Source of the DNA: Megascapheus bottae
Lineage: Eukaryota > Chordata > Mammalia > Rodentia > Geomyidae
DNA length: 64,000 nucleotides
Assembly: GCA_024803745.1 (NCBI GenBank)
Contig: JANJXV010000002.1
Location: 42,925,757 to 42,989,756, forward strand
Direction: 5' to 3'
Shown: positions 11,541-22,899 of the stretch, one piece after another
Position numbering within the stretch: the stretch's first letter is position 1
How the letters are laid out: each line of letters opens with the position of its first letter
Made by a program: the position numbers and the translations under genes
Notes under the pieces: model-generated
What the model saw: only the letters and a program-made list of their open reading frames with translations
Told to the model about the DNA's origin: nothing
Database searches by the model: none

Positions 11541-13344
11541 TAATAAAGGGGACTGAGAGATGAGGAACCAAGGACTTGGACCAGAGAATGTGAATCTGAT
11601 ACAGTAGGTATAGTAAGAGATAGTCATATCTCCACTTTCTTTGTGTGCAGGCATGAAAAAGACACGCTGTTCTATCTATAGCAAAACATATATAATGTGC
11701 GTCACATATTGCGATTCTGATTTATATTGAATTTCTTTGTATGATTGGCCCACCATTGACTAGACCTAGTGTCTTGTTGATCGTTGCTGACATTGTGCCT
11801 CATAACTTTATAATGAGTTCTTAAGGAACCGCTTTTGCTAAAATGCAATTCACAGGTTAACTAAACATAGAAGAGAAGTCTAGCATCCCTGATTCCATTT
11901 TGCATCTACCTCCTCTTTCTGGGACATTTTCTTCCATAGACACCTTGGACCCTGGAATGTCCATATGTCTTTATTGCAAGGGGCCAAAGTTACCCCCCAG
12001 AAACAGCAGAGATTATGTCCAGAATGTGGAGGCTAGCTAGCTAGAGTGTCCAGAATAATCCTCTTTTGAGAATCATCTTATCTAGTTCTCTTTCCACAGT
12101 GCACCTGTTTAGGGTGAGAGACTGCCCACAACAGGCAAGGGACAAATAAAAAAATGTCTTAACAGAATCTGTTCACATGGTCCCTGGAAGGATGCCTGAG
12201 GTCTTTACAGGAAACAGTCATCTGAAGAAGAGGAGTCCTGAGCCCTGTGTGTGGCTACTGTAGCTATAGGACAGGAAGTATAGTATAGGAAGCTGTTGCT
12301 TCCTTCCTGGGCCTTTTTGATGATCAGTTTACAAATGTGGCCCCTTGCACTGCAGCTCAGAAAGTCTCACCTGAGTGTGAAAGGAGCTAATCCAGAGCCC
12401 TGTTTCTCAAGTCAGTGTTAATCTTCTCAAGCAAATGTGGCTAAAGCATTTGGCTCACACCTCAAGCCAGCCATTTCTCATTGCCTGCCTCTGGCACAGG
12501 AACTGAAACACAGACAATCTGGCCGAGGGGAGAAGTCTGAGATGCCAAACATGCTTTGCAGAATAGGAAGCCAGGAGGGAATCCAGAGAGAGTTCCTGGG
12601 ACTCAACTCCAATTGGTTGGTACCACAAAGGAAGAATCAATGAGGAAGCTTGTCATCATTTACCCATTACTATATCTTAATTCACTCATGCCCTCATTTG
12701 TGAAACCAAGAACCAAGCCCCATAGGTAGCAAACACAGAAAGTTAAAGGAAATTGCATTTCCCCTTAAATACTTGACAGTTTGGAACCAAATATTCTTCT
12801 TTAAACCTTAGTTTACAATGTGCTATGTTTTCATTTCCTGGTCAACAATTAGTTAGAAGGCATGAACTATCATCTGATAGTTCTAAAGGAGTCATGCATG
12901 CTCAAGGAGGTTGATGCATTTAATGTTTCACCTGAGCCTTCCCTCACTACCCATTCCTTCTCCTCTGGAAGCTCAAACCTCTTTATAGTCAGGTGTTGTG
13001 CCTCCCTCACTGCCCAAGTGAACCCCAAAGTAAGCTATAGGGTAATGGAAGCAGAGGAGAACTCAGTGGTTGCAATAAACCACAATTCTGGCTCCCTGAC
13101 ATGTTGATGAATTCTCAGTGAGCTACGGATAAGTAGCTGACATCTTTCTAGTCCAACTTAATAGGGGATTAAGACAAGTTGAAGTGGACAAGAGCAGGGT
13201 GGTGATGGTAGAAACTAGATTTACAACCTGAATTAAATACCTATATTTAAGAGGATCCTTTCATTTCCATTTAATAGAATTTTTAAAACCAGGTCTAAAG
13301 AGCACTCATATCTCCAAAGACAATTTGTACAGTGTTCTGGTTTT
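11541..13344. other. Unannotated stretch
   Basis: No repeat family or gene recognised over about 1.8 kb. Overlapping open frames on both strands near 12437-12643 and one at 12862-13107 have no identifiable motif. Confidence 0.4.
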
Positions 13345-13815
13345 TCTTTTTTGGTAGTATTTGGAATTTGAACTCAGAGCTTTGTGCTTGCTAGCCGGGT
13401 GCTTTACTGCTGACCCATGCCCCAGCCCTTTTTGTCTTGGCTTAATTTCTTTTTCTTTCTAATTCTGGGGACTTGAATTTAGAGCCAGTCACTGACCCTT
13501 ACCTGTTTTTTGGCACAAGGTTAGTACTCTACCATTTGAGCCACAGCTCCACTTCCAGCATTTTGCTAATCAATTAGCAAGAAGTGCCTCACTATCTCTC
13601 CTGTGTGGGGTGGCTTTGAACTACTATCCTCAGACCTCAGCCTCCTGAGTAGCTAGAATTACAGATATGAGCTGCCAGTACCTGGCTTGCACTGCTCATT
13701 TTTGAGGTAGAGTCTTGCTTCCTTCCCAGGCTGTCTTTGAACTATGATCCTCGAACTTCCAACCTTAGCCTCACACACACCTGCGTGATAGGCATGTGCC
13801 ATCATGCTCAGCTAT
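13345..13815 (-). mobile_element. Old B1-ID composite SINE, split by a younger SINE
   Basis: The reversed ID half (13345-13430, with actcagagctttgtgcttgc) and the reversed B1 half (13690-13815, with gaggtagagtcttgct and catgtgccatcatgctcagc) belong to one older composite. They are now separated by a B1-like dimer of the younger family. Confidence 0.65.
13448..13689 (-). mobile_element. B1-like dimer SINE, minus strand
   Basis: The reversed tRNA-like half (actctaccatttgagccaca) leads to the reversed B1 head (cagcctcctgagtagctaga, then ttacag). It is nested in an older B1-ID composite. Confidence 0.85.
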
Positions 13816-13827
13816 TGGTTGAAAGAG

Positions 13828-13933
13828 GACTCACAGACTTTTTTTTTTTGCCCAGGCTGTTGCCCTCAAGTTATGATCTAATCTCAGTTTCTCAAGAAGT
13901 CAAGATCACGGGTGTGAACCTCTGGCACCTGGC
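13828..13933 (-). mobile_element. Diverged B1 monomer, minus strand
   Basis: A T run followed by gcccaggctgttgccctcaa and a final gggtgtgaacctctggcacc matches a reversed B1 head, strongly diverged. Confidence 0.6.
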
Positions 13934-14199
13934 TGTATTCTATGTTTTTGTTCATTTTTGATTAGTCAGATAAAATCAAACTTGGCTTTCCTTTCATTGA
14001 AAGATGGCTCGGTGCCATCTTGGTGTGTGCAACCAAGGATGCAGAGATTTTCCAACCTGTTTGTATGGGATCTATTGATCTTGAGACAACTCTAGTTTCA
14101 GAAGGGTATGGCATATGATAGGAGGTAATAATATGTCAGGTTTACTTTTTAATAATATATGTATTTCCTGACTTACAATGAAATGGTTGTTACATGCTT

Positions 14200-14285
14200 A
14201 GCAGATGTGTAAGCCAGGATGATCTGTGAAGCAGACATGATTATCCTGATTTCATAGCTATGGAAACTGAGGCCTTGGAAGGAGG
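14200..14285 (-). mobile_element. MIR fragment, minus strand
   Basis: gattatcctgatttcatagc followed by tatggaaactgaggcc is the reversed MIR core. The fragment is short. Confidence 0.55.
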
Positions 14286-14960
14286 CATCCTCATTCCACC
14301 ACCCCTGTCCTCAACTGCCTTGTTAAATCTCAGCTCCTCCTGGTCTCTTACATTATTTACTGAGCCCTGACAGTTTGCCATGTGTTGCTGAATATGGGGC
14401 CCTTGGGGCTGACAATGATAGAAGTCAGATTGGCAGGAGGAAGTGGTATCAGGACTCTCTTGTCAAGAGCTAGTCAATCTACACACCTGGAACAACCCAG
14501 AGGTACCAAGCAAGAATGGGAGACTTTAAGAGCCTGAGGCTAGAGAGGAGATGATCTTTATCTCCCAACCAGCTGTGAAGTTTATTCAGAGCCTTCATTG
14601 TATTATAGCCTGGGATTGCACAAGCTGGAGAGAGCAGAGTGAAGGGGAGGGAAGAAGAATGGGGTGAAAAGGAGAAGAGAGGCAGGTTTACTGTCTACAA
14701 TAATGAAATATTCAGGGTTGGCTTCATTCAGGCAGTACGAAGGAATGTCACAAATATCCTCCTAAAGGAATAAGTACCAGGAGGTAAAATTAGTGCTCCA
14801 TCCTGCATGAATGAAGTCATCATTCATATAAAAGTGAAGGGTGGGAGTTCCAGGGCTGCTGTCCATGTGGAATATGATGTGGAGGGAAATGCATGAATGT
14901 TCCAAGCTTTCTGGTCTCACTGCAAAACAGGTGACCTTGAAGAGTTCGTCTCCTTGAGTC
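14286..14960. other. Unannotated sequence
   Basis: No gene or clear repeat. A purine-rich patch lies near 14627-14687. A possible L2-like remnant near 14320-14390 is too weak to list. Confidence 0.4.
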
Positions 14961-15005
14961 TTTTTTTTTTTTTGGTGTGTGTCAGTTGTGGGGCTTGAAC
15001 TCAGG
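14961..15005 (-). mobile_element. 3' end of a SINE, minus strand
   Basis: A T run and cagttgtggggcttgaactc are the reversed last 30 bases or so of a dimeric SINE. It stops abruptly and joins a sense SINE head to head. Confidence 0.7.
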
Positions 15006-15188
15006 TTTGTCCTAGCGGTAGAGTGCTTACCTAGCATGCACAAAGACCTGGGTTTGATTCCTTGGTACCACATATGTAGAAACAGCCAGAAGTGATGTTG
15101 TGGCTCAAGTGGTAGGGTTCTATCCTTGAGAAAGCCCAAGGATGGGGCTCAGGCCCCAAGTTCAAGGCCCAGGACTGGCAAAAAAAAA
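15006..15188 (+). mobile_element. ID-like dimer SINE lacking its first bases
   Basis: It begins within the ID head (tttgtcctagcggtagagtg) and runs through both monomers to ggcccaggactggc and an A tail. The first ten or so bases are missing where it meets the reversed SINE end. Confidence 0.88.
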
Positions 15189-15189
15189 T

Positions 15190-15285
15190 ATTGGTGATCA
15201 ATAAATTGTCATCTGGCCACATAAAAATGTCAAAAAAAATAGTGGTCAATAAAATGCAATCTAGCCACATAAAAGTGTTATAAAA
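15190..15285. repeat. Diverged tandem duplication, about 50-bp unit
   Basis: The first copy holds tggtgatcaataaattgtca and ctggccacataaaaatgt. The second holds gtggtcaataaaatgcaatc and tagccacataaaagtgt. They follow a SINE poly-A tail directly. Confidence 0.75.
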
Positions 15286-15624
15286 ATGACTTTTCTGAAA
15301 GGTTGGAGTGATTATTTTGTCAAATAATTATAGTAGTACCTATGTATATTAATTTTCTATTTCTGCTATAATTATTACCATACCTTTTAAGTCTGGAGTT
15401 TAGAAATCCAAAATGGCTCTCACAATACTGAAGTCAAGGTGCCAGCAAGGCTATGATTCCTTTTTGAGGCTCTAGGAGAGAATTTGCTTTCTTGCCATTT
15501 TCAGTTTGTTGAGGTCACCTACAATCCTCGGCTCACATTCTATCTGTAAAGCCTCCAGTGCAGCATCTTTCTCATCATTCTACCAGATTACATTTCTCAT
15601 TGTCTCTACACACCTTAAACGCTG

Positions 15625-15690
15625 ACCCTCCCAATCCCCACTTCTCGAGTAGCTGGAATTACAGGTGTGAATCAGTATATACAGCCTGTC
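15625..15690 (-). mobile_element. B1 fragment, minus strand
   Basis: cttctcgagtagctggaatt followed by acaggtgtgaatcag is a reversed B1 5' part. It lies immediately beside a younger SINE. Confidence 0.6.
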
Positions 15691-15691
15691 C

Positions 15692-15912
15692 TCTTTTTTT
15701 TTTTTTGTGGGTTATGGGGCTTGAAGTTGGGGTGCTGTCCCTGAGCTCTTCAGCTACCCCTTGAGCCACAGTTCCACTTCCTGTTTTTTAGTGCTTAATT
15801 GGAGATAAGAGTGTCTTGTTCTTTAGTGCCCCAGCTGTCTTTGAACTGCAATCCTCACATCTCAGCCTCCTGAATAGCTAGGATTACAGGCATGAGCCAC
15901 CTCACCCAGTTT
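15692..15912 (-). mobile_element. B1-like dimer SINE, minus strand
   Basis: A T run, the reversed tRNA-like half (ctaccccttgagccacagtt), the linker ttaattggagataagagtgt and the reversed B1 head (cagcctcctgaatagctagg) appear in order. Confidence 0.9.
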
Positions 15913-15925
15913 GTATACTCTTTAC

Positions 15926-16132
15926 TTTTTATTTATTTATTTTTTTGCCAGTTGTGGGGCTTGAACTCAGGGCCTGAGCACTATCCTTGGACTTTCTCAA
16001 GGCTAAAGCTTTACCACCTGAGCCACAGCACCACTTCCAGCTTTTTTCTATGTAGGTGGTAACAAAGAATCAAACCCGGGCCTTTGTGCATGTTAGGCAA
16101 ACACTCTACCACTAGGTCAAACTCCCAGCCCA
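15926..16132 (-). mobile_element. ID-like dimer SINE, minus strand
   Basis: It is full length, from gccagttgtggggcttgaac to the reversed ID head (caaactcccagccca), after an ATTT-rich tail. A perfect 12-bp target duplication, tatactctttac, lies at 15914-15925 and 16133-16144. Confidence 0.92.
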
Positions 16133-16440
16133 TATACTCTTTACCTTTAAGGGCCCTTACATTGAATGGGATCACCTAATTTATCCAGCATAATCTCCCA
16201 TTCCAAGGTTTTTACTAAATAACTTAATCACGTTCATATTTCCTTCTTAACATGTAAGATAACAAATTCTGGGAGTTTGGACATGAATATTTTCTGGGAG
16301 TTATTATTCTCCCTATCGCACTGTTTTGTGGATATTGTGAATTTGGAGAGGGCAAAATTATATTGCAATTTTTTTAAAGGATATTAATCCATTAACTTAT
16401 TCTCAGTACTCAGTTCATTCTTCTTGCTTAGGACTTGAGG

Positions 16441-16688
16441 ATTTTGTTGTTCTTGTTGTTGTTGATTTTGGGGCTTGAAATTAGGGTCTGGGCTCTATTC
16501 CTGAGATTTTTCACTCAAGGCTAGCACTCTACTCCTTTGAGCCACAGCTCCTTTCTGGTTTTTGAGTGGTTAATTGGGGATAAGAATCTTGTAGAGATTT
16601 TTCTGCCCAGGTTGGCTTCAAACCATGATCCTCATGTCTCAGTCTCCTGAGTAGCTATGATTACAGATGTGAGCCACCAGCATCCAGT
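16441..16688 (-). mobile_element. B1-like dimer SINE, minus strand
   Basis: A TTG/TTC-rich tail precedes the reversed right half (ctttgagccacagctccttt), the linker gttaattggggataagaatc and the reversed B1 head. A perfect target duplication, gacttgagg, lies at 16432-16440 and 16689-16697. Confidence 0.9.
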
Positions 16689-16829
16689 GACTTGAGGGTT
16701 TTTTTGGATGGTTCCTTTCTCAACTGTTTTCCCTACACTCTAGGACATAGAAAACACAAAATTGTTTCTCTGTGGTGATTTAATCCATCCAAGAGGGCTA
16801 CTTATTTTAGCAAAAGAAGAAACCTAGGA

Positions 16830-17030
16830 AAGAAAAGCAGTATTCAGTTGGGATTTGCTCTGTGCCAGGTTATTCTCATGATTTTCTTGATTTGGAGAAC
16901 TGATAACTTATTTCTGTCCTCATTTCATGGATGAGGAAAGTCATAAAGGCTAAGTAAACTAACCTTAAGGTTACAGAGAGTCAGTAAGTCACAGAATTAG
17001 TATTAAAACGCCATTTAGTATGGTTTAGCA
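16830..17030 (-). mobile_element. MIR, minus strand
   Basis: ctcatttcatggatgaggaa, then aaggttacagagagtcagta and agtcacagaattagta follow the reversed MIR core and its tRNA-like portion over nearly the whole element. Confidence 0.75.
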
Positions 17031-17487
17031 TCAGTTCTCTTTTTATGCTTTTTGCATACTGTTGCCTAAAGGCCCAAGTCTATACCACTAGTTAAGATGG
17101 AAGCCAAATTCCAGCCCAAGTGCCTTTTTCTCTCCACTGCACTAATGCATCTGCCATGATCAGAAGGGTTCTGGTCACTATAAGAATAAGTCAACTACAG
17201 AAAAGGTAGTGTATTAAGCTATTCGGTTTCACTGACAACTGTAAATGATAGAGTCTAAATGTTAAACGGATGCTTTGCTTAAATTTGAGCTGGCTTAAAT
17301 CTTAAAATATTTTTATGATTGTGGTCAGGATCAAATCAGTCTGGCTGGGTATACTGTACACCATGGAACTTGGAAGAATTCTAAGTATTGGGAGAAAATG
17401 AAGAACCTGTTGAAAAGTAGGTTGAAAATGCAACAGATTTATAAACTTTACACTATCTGGGAGGGCTGTTTGGTAACAGAAGGAAAA
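17031..17487. other. Unannotated sequence
   Basis: No gene or clear repeat seen. Confidence 0.4.
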
Positions 17488-17496
17488 TAGAGGAAT

Positions 17497-17697
17497 CTTT
17501 TTTTTTTTTTTGCCAGCCCTGGGCTTGAGCTCAGGGCTTGAGCACTGTCCTTGGACTTTCTCAAGGCTAGAATTCTACCACTTGAGCTTCAGCACCATTT
17601 CTGGCTTTTTTTCTATGTATGTGGCACCAAGGAATTTAACCCAGATCTTGGTGCATGCTAGGCAAGCACTCTACCACTAGGCCAAACTCCCGGCCCC
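17497..17697 (-). mobile_element. ID-like dimer SINE, minus strand
   Basis: It is full length, from a T run and tgccagccctgggcttgagc to aaactcccggcccc. A perfect target duplication, tagaggaat, lies at 17488-17496 and 17698-17706. Confidence 0.92.
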
Positions 17698-17706
17698 TAG
17701 AGGAAT

Positions 17707-18984
17707 GTTTTGGTGTCAAAGAGAACAATATTACAGTGTACATTTATCTACTTGAGGGATATATATGTGTGCCTGTTTGTGTGAGGGATTTTTGCTGTTT
17801 TATTTTTTCTTTAGTTTCCTTTCTTTCTTCCCTTGGGAATCATTTCATGCTCACTGCACAAGCCAAGAGCAAATAAAAATAAAAAGAGCTCTAAGCTAGT
17901 TAGGGATTCATTAAGTCTGGAGATTGTTTCTACTATCTGGGGAAGGTAGGCGAATGATCTCCAGAGTCAACCGAAAGCCCTCACATGGATGCACAGCTCT
18001 AGAAAATCTGAACCCAGTCACTCCTGTCTCCAAGAACTGTATGGTTAGATATGGAAAATCACACTCTGATAACAAACTTGATGGTAATATGCATAAGGAT
18101 GAGAAAGTGAAGATGAAAACCCTTGAGACAATCACCTGGAAAATAAGGGGTTGGGTGATAAACACAATATAGAAAATAACAGCCCAGTTATTACCTGGGA
18201 GAGAAACAACAACAACAAAAATTATGGGCCCAGATACCACACTTCCTGCAGTGATTAGCAAGGTCTTTAGCAAGATTCTCTGCCTTTGTGATGTAACCCG
18301 TGGAGGTCCTGAGGTCAGAAGCTAAGCAAGCAGCACACATCAGAGCTAAAGATGTTTGCAGCTGTAAGTGTCTATCCAAAGCCACAAGTATTGAGCTTCC
18401 CACTATCTTTTGTTTATGAATGAATTCAGTTAGCAAAAACTGAAGTTTGGGCTCAACTTGATTTACAAAGTAGAGCAATGTGAAAGATTAAAAACCCTAC
18501 AAGTTCTTCTATATTCTTTTCAACCCTGATGAATTCTTGAATTCCATAACTGTTTGGCCAGTAAGATATGACCAAAACCAATGATGCTAAACCAGTTTCT
18601 GGGGCAACCGTCTCCCAGCCACTGTCCCTGAGCTACAGCCATCATGTTGTGAGGAAGTCCAAGCAGCTACTGAAAGAGGGTCATGTGCAGAGGAACTAAG
18701 GTTACTTGCATGCAGTTTAATAGAAAACTAGCATAGTGAAGATGGAGTGGTCAAAAAAAGAAGCTTTAATACCACCCTATTGCCAGGGTATTCAGCCACC
18801 AAACTTTTTAGCTCATGAAACCTAGGAAGTTTATGAGAAGTACTTTAGATAGACTCAGAGATGACATGTAGAATGAAACAATTCTCTTCTAGGCAAAGTG
18901 GTGAATGGTTGAGAAGGAAGATACAGATACCAGGCATGCTAACCTTTGCCCTTGCTAATTCTTTTGGTCACATTCTATTCTAGA
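17707..18984. other. Unannotated stretch with overlapping open frames
   Basis: Open frames occupy much of 17911-18478 on both strands (minus 18191-18478, 95 codons; minus 17911-18273, 120 codons; plus 17924-18172, 82 codons). No domain is recognised and no splice sites or CpG island support a gene. The segment 18640-18720 has a faint LTR-like look (catcatgttgtgaggaagtc) that I cannot place. Confidence 0.35.
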
Positions 18985-19430
18985 AAGGTAGTCAGGGTGA
19001 TTTTTCAGTTTGGACCTAATGTCCCCCAAAGATCATGTGGCAAAGATTTAGCCTCCAGCTTGACACTATTAAGAGGTTGTAGAAACTAGAAGCATTGGCA
19101 TTATTAGGAGGGCTTTGTGTCCCATGCAGTACCTCTCTGTCTCTATCTTTGTCTCTGACTGTCTCTGAGTGGTTTTGCTGTCTTACCCAAAGCAATGGAG
19201 AAAACTAATCAAACTTCTGAAATGGTGAGCACAAAGTAACCTTTATTCTTTATAAGCTGACCACCTTGGATATTTATTTTTATTTTTGTTGTTTCGTTGG
19301 TAGTGGGTTGTGAACTCTGGGCCTGGATGCTGTTCTTGAGTTCTTCAGCTTAAGGCTAGCATTCTACCACTTGAGTCATATTGCCACCTGCACCTTGGAT
19401 ATTTATTACAGAAATTAAATGATGACTACT
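18985..19430 (+). mobile_element. MaLR-like LTR fragment with SINE insertion
   Basis: The order taatgtcccccaaagatcat, agcctccagcttgacact, acccaaagcaatggagaaaa and cttctgaaatggtgagcaca resembles a MaLR-family LTR in sense. A truncated SINE with a 17-bp duplication is inserted near its end. Confidence 0.55.
19279..19390 (-). mobile_element. SINE right monomer only, with 17-bp target duplication
   Basis: Only the tRNA-like right half of the B1-like dimer is present (reverse of the gactcaagtggtag promoter-like segment and its tail). It is bounded by a perfect 17-bp duplication, caccttggatatttatt, at 19262-19278 and 19391-19407. It was therefore inserted in this short form, not cut down later. 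Its 5' end coincides with the start of the right monomer. Confidence 0.9.
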
Positions 19431-19654
19431 AAAGGTGACATCTCCCATCTAGAAGCCTGTTTAGGTCAGAACATCATGAAACTGGAAGATGTCCCTTTTT
19501 CATCTTGTGTCTCACTAAGTGATAGCCATTCTTGAATTAGTCTAAATGCCTTGGAGTCAAGAACAATGTAGTTAGCATTCTTCTCCTATTGCTACTTGAA
19601 ATAGCCTCTCATAGATGTACAACTGGTCCTATATGAGTTTCTATTACTGGAAAT

Positions 19655-19860
19655 TGCCTGTACTTTTTTTGTCAGTCTGCCGGTGTTTGCTATCCTGGTA
19701 GTATTCCACACAGTGTCTGGCATGTGTTGGTGCAAAACACATTTGTTGAATGGCTAGCCAAGTGAGGAGGTTAGTCCTTTTCATCTATTTCCAATCACCA
19801 GTTCCTAGCATAGAGCCTGGCGCACAGAGCTGCTGAACAAATGCTCATTAGGTTGATTTT
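19655..19860 (+). mobile_element. Two L2-like 3' ends in tandem
   Basis: cagtgtctggcatgtgttgg with acatttgttgaatgg, then cctagcatagagcctggcgc with gaacaaatgctcattagg, each follow the L2/MIR terminal sequence (CAGTGCCTGGCACATAG followed by AATAAATGTTTGTTG). Confidence 0.6.
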
Positions 19861-20369
19861 GATGGCATTATTTCTAAAATAGTGGCTTGATGAATAAGTA
19901 GATTCTCTTCCTCCCTTAAAAAAATGTCAATTCTAAAGAGAAGCATAAAAGAACTAGAGCTCAAAGCAAGAAATATTCAGAAATTTCAAGTGCCTTCATC
20001 CATGGGTTTTAATGAAAGTCGTTCTGCAGTTAAGAATGTTGTGGTAATTACAGGCAGGCTAATATCTCTGCCATATGGTTTGAAAGCAGGTCTGAATTCT
20101 GAAAGCCACTATCAGCAGTTTTATTTTCTGCTGCTGCTTCTCTGCACCCCCTGCCTGTCTTTGTCTCTCTCTTTTTGTTTTTGTCTCTTTCTTTTGACCT
20201 CATATTCCCTCTCTCCCAACCATTCCCCCTCTTTAGTCCCTCTCTTCTGATCCTCAGCCACATTTTTTTATTTTAAAGTGCTTCAAGATATATTTTATTT
20301 AACTCTTGATCAGTAAACTGTTATTCCTAAATATAATGTTAAGATGTAATTCATTTAACTTTACTTTTG
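19861..20369. other. Unannotated sequence
   Basis: A 108-codon plus-strand frame (19924-20250) ends in a CT-rich low-complexity stretch (20150-20240) and is not credible as a gene. Confidence 0.4.
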
Positions 20370-20436
20370 GTTATCGGTAGTTGTGCAAAAGCTTTCAATT
20401 CAACATGTCAATCTGTGAGTACAACACATCTAGTCT
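20370..20436 (-). mobile_element. Old L1 3' end, minus strand
   Basis: agttgtgcaaaagctttcaa, then gtgagtacaacacatc resembles the reversed L1 3' ends at 42337, 50060 and 61115 (gttgtacaaaggagttgcta and gaatacagtgcatc). A younger L1 abuts it. Confidence 0.45.
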
Positions 20437-21240
20437 TTTTTTAATTTTATTTTTTATTGTCAGGGTAATGTATCAAGGAGTTACAGTTACATTCGACAGG
20501 TAGTAGGTGCATTACTTCTCACACATTGATACCCCTTCTCATGTTTTTGTCCCCATTTCCTTTCCCTGTCCAATCACCTTGTCTTCCCCCTTCCCTTTCT
20601 GATTTCAAGTAAACAAATAAGTGTATATATAATATACCAGGTAACAAAATCAGATACAGTAACAACATGAGATTAACCAAAGGACAAAAAAGTAAAGAGA
20701 AATAAGATAGTACATTAAGAACAACAATCACACAAGATTAAGCTCTTGTTTCCATATCCTAGAGATCCTGTCATTTAGTCTCATCCTATATGACCTTATG
20801 TGCCAAGGTTTTGAGCTATTGTAATCCTCTGCTAGGAGAGTCCTAGATGTGTACTAATTATTAGAAATGAGGGAAACCATTGAGTCTATGTTCCTTTGGG
20901 TTTGGCTTACTTCACATATTATTATTTTTTCCAAGTCTTTCCACTTCCTTCCAAATGGGGCAATGTTGTTCTTTCTGATGGCAGCCTAGAATTCCATCAT
21001 CTTGTTGATCCACTCATCAACTGAGGGGCATCTGGGTTGGTTCCATATCTTTGCTATGGTAAATAGTGCTGCAATGAACATCATTGTGCTAGTGGCTTTC
21101 GTATGTCCTTGTTTCTGGACATTTGGGTAAATGCTAAGGAGTGGGAGCTCTATGTTTAGTCTTTTAAGAAATCATCATACTGCTTTCCATAGTGCTTGAA
21201 TGAGTTTACACTCCCAACAGTGTAGTAGTGATCCCTCCTA
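20437..21240 (-). mobile_element. 5'-truncated L1, minus strand
   Basis: Reading backwards, the poly-A end and 3' UTR (20437-20720) are followed by the end of ORF2 and its junction (20750-21240, with gggttggttccatatctttg and gaatgagtttacactcccaa). About 800 bp of the 3' end remain. No target duplication was identified. Confidence 0.8.
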
Positions 21241-21464
21241 CCTCAACCACATTTTTAAAGCTTTTCTTTTATACCAAACATCCGGTAGTTCAGACACTAA
21301 TCACAGTGACCAGAAGAGTCACCTGATCTAGTGTCCAGAAAGGGAACCAAAGAACTCTGTCCTCTTGTGAATTGATTATGTCACTTCATACCCTAAGTGT
21401 GGTTGTGTGTTTGAATGAAAAAGAATGTAATTAATCTCTATGTAATTGATTTCCCACTGTAGTG

Positions 21465-21640
21465 CAATGGTTCACAACCCTGGCCTCCCAGAGAATCGCC
21501 TGGAGAGTTATTTTAAAGAAAGCACAAATGTCTGTCTCCTCCTCTCTTCAAGATTAGATTCTGAATTAATCAGTTCCAGGTAAGAGTCAGGACATAGTAT
21601 ACTATAACATAATGCAGATGATTCTAATATAGGGCCAAGG
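21465..21640. mobile_element. MER5-type (hAT-Charlie) MITE
   Basis: tgcaatggttcacaaccctg, gaatcgcctggagagttatt, tagattctgaattaatcagt and gcagatgattctaatatagg are the landmarks of MER5A in order. The far terminal repeat is decayed. Confidence 0.85.
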
Positions 21641-21884
21641 TCTAGATCCTTAGCCTTGGATAAATAGCAGTGCAATTAGACATCTTTGTTTTGTTTGGCT
21701 GTTATATGTGGACCTGCGACAGTACATGCAAAGCAATGCCAGTTACAAGACATCCCTTCACCTTCACATGACTTTTAATTAAAATTACTACAGATCTATT
21801 TAGTAAAGAACACATTCATGAATAATCTCATAAAGTCTTACAGAAACTCTAGAAAGTGACCTGGGATATATGCATATATAGCCC

Positions 21885-22190
21885 CCAGTTTGGGGATTTG
21901 AATTTAGGGTTTTGCCCTTGCTAAGCAGGTATTCTACTGCTTGAGCCATACCTCTAGTCCTATTGCTCTGGCTATTTTTGAGATAGGGTCTTGCTTTTCC
22001 CCTGAGCTAGCCTAGACTTATAAGCTTTCTATATATAGTTTCTGCTATAGTTGGAATGACAGAAATTATTCCCAAGTGTCTTGAGAAGTTTTTTTTGTTG
22101 TTTTTTTTTTCACTCCTGTGGAACCAGAATCCCCTTTATCTCAGCCTCCCATGGTGCTGAGATGACAGCCATGAGCCATGGTTTTCTGGC
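21885..22190 (-). mobile_element. Old B1-ID composite SINE, minus strand
   Basis: The reversed ID half (tgcccttgctaagcaggtat, tctactgcttgagccatacc) is followed by a reversed B1 half (gagatagggtcttgctttt) and another B1 5' part ending tgacagccatgagccatgg. Confidence 0.65.
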
Positions 22191-22899
22191 CTGGATTAAA
22201 AAAAAAGATTTCATAAGTAGATGCTTAGAATAGTGATGTCTTCTTTCAAAACAGAGCTCTTCCTACTGTATCATGCTGCCTTGAAATAAGAGACGCTGCT
22301 ACTAATGTCTAAGAGACAAGACTTTTCAAGTCTGTCCTAAAATTTCCAATAGGCATAGTTTCCTTGGGCTAAACGTGGAGGGTATGTACTTTGTCTCTAT
22401 TATATCATTGTTATTCCTTGGAAGAGAAGAGCCTGGGGTCTTTCGCTAGAAAATTCGTTGATTATGGTTGCTCGAGAAGGCAGGAGATCCCTGAGGCCTC
22501 AGTGGACGGAGAAGAGACAGGAGCTGGTGGGAAAGCCAGTAGTGCAATTTGTGCTGGGAGTCTAGAGATGGAGACTATGAAACTTGGTATGAGTGGTGTC
22601 CTGTATTGCTTGTTGATTTAAGAAGCAGCTGTCTACATATGAAGGAAATAACTATCAATTGGTAGGGAAAAACAAAATCAATTGGGTTCACTTCACCAGA
22701 ACTTGAATTTCTTGCTACCAGCCTTCCTGACCCCCAATATCCCTACCTGTAAAATGACCCACATTTTCTGGATATGTACTGTTGCAAGTGAGATTAATGA
22801 TGATGATGATGATTGTATATGTATGTTCTCATGCTTTGGAATTCAGGGTGCTCTACTCCTATTATGCATTTTGATTGAGGTACTAATATGGTATGTTGG
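22191..22899. other. Unannotated sequence
   Basis: No repeat or gene recognised. Open frames at 22391-22621 and 22682-22972 have no identifiable motif; the second contains a short (GAT)n patch near 22798-22813. Confidence 0.4.

Larger units (their letters stand above)
15345..16325 (-). mobile_element. MaLR/MLT1-like LTR carrying SINE insertions
   Basis: The ends of an old LTR lie at 15345-15620 (taatttctatttctgcta-like start, aatccaaaatgg, gtcaaggtgccagcaagg) and 16133-16325 (ggatcacctaatttatccag, cataatctcccattccaagg, gagttattattctcccta). Three SINE pieces fill the middle. The exact subfamily is not assigned. Confidence 0.6.
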
